A DNA stretch of 23,294 bases from Brevundimonas sp. UBA2388. GTDB lineage: Bacteria > Pseudomonadota > Alphaproteobacteria > Caulobacterales > Caulobacteraceae. The notes beneath the pieces are model-generated. The model saw only the letters and a program-made list of their open reading frames with translations. It did not search any database and was not told where the DNA came from. Of the stretch, positions 22,797 to 23,294 are shown piece after piece; position 1 is the stretch's first letter, and the number at the start of each line of letters is the position of its first letter. The stretch lies in contig DDSO01000062.1 of the NCBI GenBank assembly GCA_002343425.1, forward strand, positions 12,038 through 35,331. Reading direction: 5' to 3'. The position numbers and the translations under genes were made by a program.

Positions 22797-23294
22797 TCAG
22801 GCGAAGGTCTTGAGGAAGGCGTCCAGCACCGACTTCAGCTCGGCTTCGAGCTCGGCGGTGAGGTCCTTCTTGGCGCGGATGCCGTCCAGCAGGCCGGCGT
22901 TCGACGACTTGATGCGGGCCAGCAGCTCGCTCTCGAAGCGGCCGATGTCGCCGACCGCGATGCCGTCCAGATAGCCGCGCGTGCCGGCGTAAACCGAGAC
23001 GACCTGCTCTTCCATGGTCAGCGGGCTGTACTGCGGCTGCTTCAGCAGCTCGGTCAGGCGGGCGCCGCGGGCCAGCAGTTTCTGGGTCGAGGCGTCGAGG
23101 TCCGAGCCGAATTTCGCGAAGGCGGCCATTTCCCGATATTGGGCCAGTTCGCCCTTGATCGAGCCGGCGACCTTCTTCATCGCCTTGGTCTGGGCCGAGG
23201 AGCCCACGCGCGACACCGAGATGCCGACGTTCACGGCCGGGCGGATGCCCTGGTAGAACAGGTCGGATTCGAGGAAGATCTGGCCGTCGGTGAT
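22797..23294 (-). CDS. atpA: F1F0 ATP synthase alpha subunit, C-terminal part (start beyond window)
   Basis: The last 165 residues of the alpha subunit; the 5' end lies beyond the right window edge. From the edge the frame reads [20 protein letters not shown] and [18 protein letters not shown], the conserved segment that lines the nucleotide site and includes the arginine finger ([10 protein letters not shown]). The helical C-terminal domain follows, ending [13 protein letters not shown]. Alpha subunits carry non-catalytic nucleotide sites and form the F1 hexamer with beta. It is the first visible gene of the operon, upstream of atpG. Confidence 0.98.
   Translation of the reverse strand: MTDGQIFLESDLFYQGIRPAVNVGISVSRVGSSAQTKAMKKVAGSIKGELAQYREMAAFAKFGSDLDASTQKLLARGARLTELLKQPQYSPLTMEEQVVSVYAGTRGYLDGIAVGDIGRFESELLARIKSSNAGLLDGIRAKKDLTAELEAELKSVLDAFLKTFA

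Overview
This window looks like chromosomal DNA from a high-GC alphaproteobacterium of the Caulobacterales, most likely Brevundimonas or a close relative. I infer this from the strong G/C third-position bias, the PhyR-NepR-EcfG stress locus, the gene order nadD-rsfS-rlmH-envC-ctpA-rppH, and an ATP synthase beta subunit with a Lys/Ala/Pro-rich N-terminal extension. The assignment rests on recognising families by eye, not on a database search. I see no tRNA, rRNA, CRISPR array, prophage or insertion sequence.

Region 1 (1-1375): a minus-strand pair made of an MDR-type NADP-dependent oxidoreductase and a MaoC-like hot-dog protein cut by the window edge.

Region 2 (1376-5884): the general stress response core. 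phyR (minus) and nepR-ecfG-phyK (plus) diverge, and each has an exact GGAAC-N16-CGTT promoter. Three more promoters of this type lie within 4 kb. One drives a minus-strand non-coding transcript at about 1571-1454, with a C7 loop and an intrinsic terminator, which I read as a GsrN-like stress sRNA. One drives a 91-residue single-pass membrane protein. One sits in the 3' end of phyK and drives an entericidin-like lipoprotein. Stress is probably sensed by PhyK; phosphorylated PhyR then sequesters NepR and frees EcfG, which transcribes all five units and so feeds back on its own circuit.

Region 3 (5885-11180): an MHS-type transporter with a large insert and a small two-helix membrane protein; a minus-strand gene apparently broken by a one-base frameshift; a divergent Lrp regulator and alanine dehydrogenase pair with a perfect dyad between them; and a lipoprotein with an HEFAH zinc-protease motif.

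Region 4 (11181-19072): plus-strand housekeeping genes obgE, nadD, rsfS, rlmH, an EnvC-like factor, ctpA, a YibQ-like protein and rppH. Three of the gaps hold inverted-repeat elements. Two of these are built from 7-bp repeats that begin at or directly after one gene's stop codon; one of them runs into the next start codon.

Region 5 (19069-23294): minus strand, with a DUF1272 protein, a SugE/Gdx-type exporter with a structured leader, and the atp operon end (atpA partial, atpG, atpD, atpC), followed by another inverted-repeat element.
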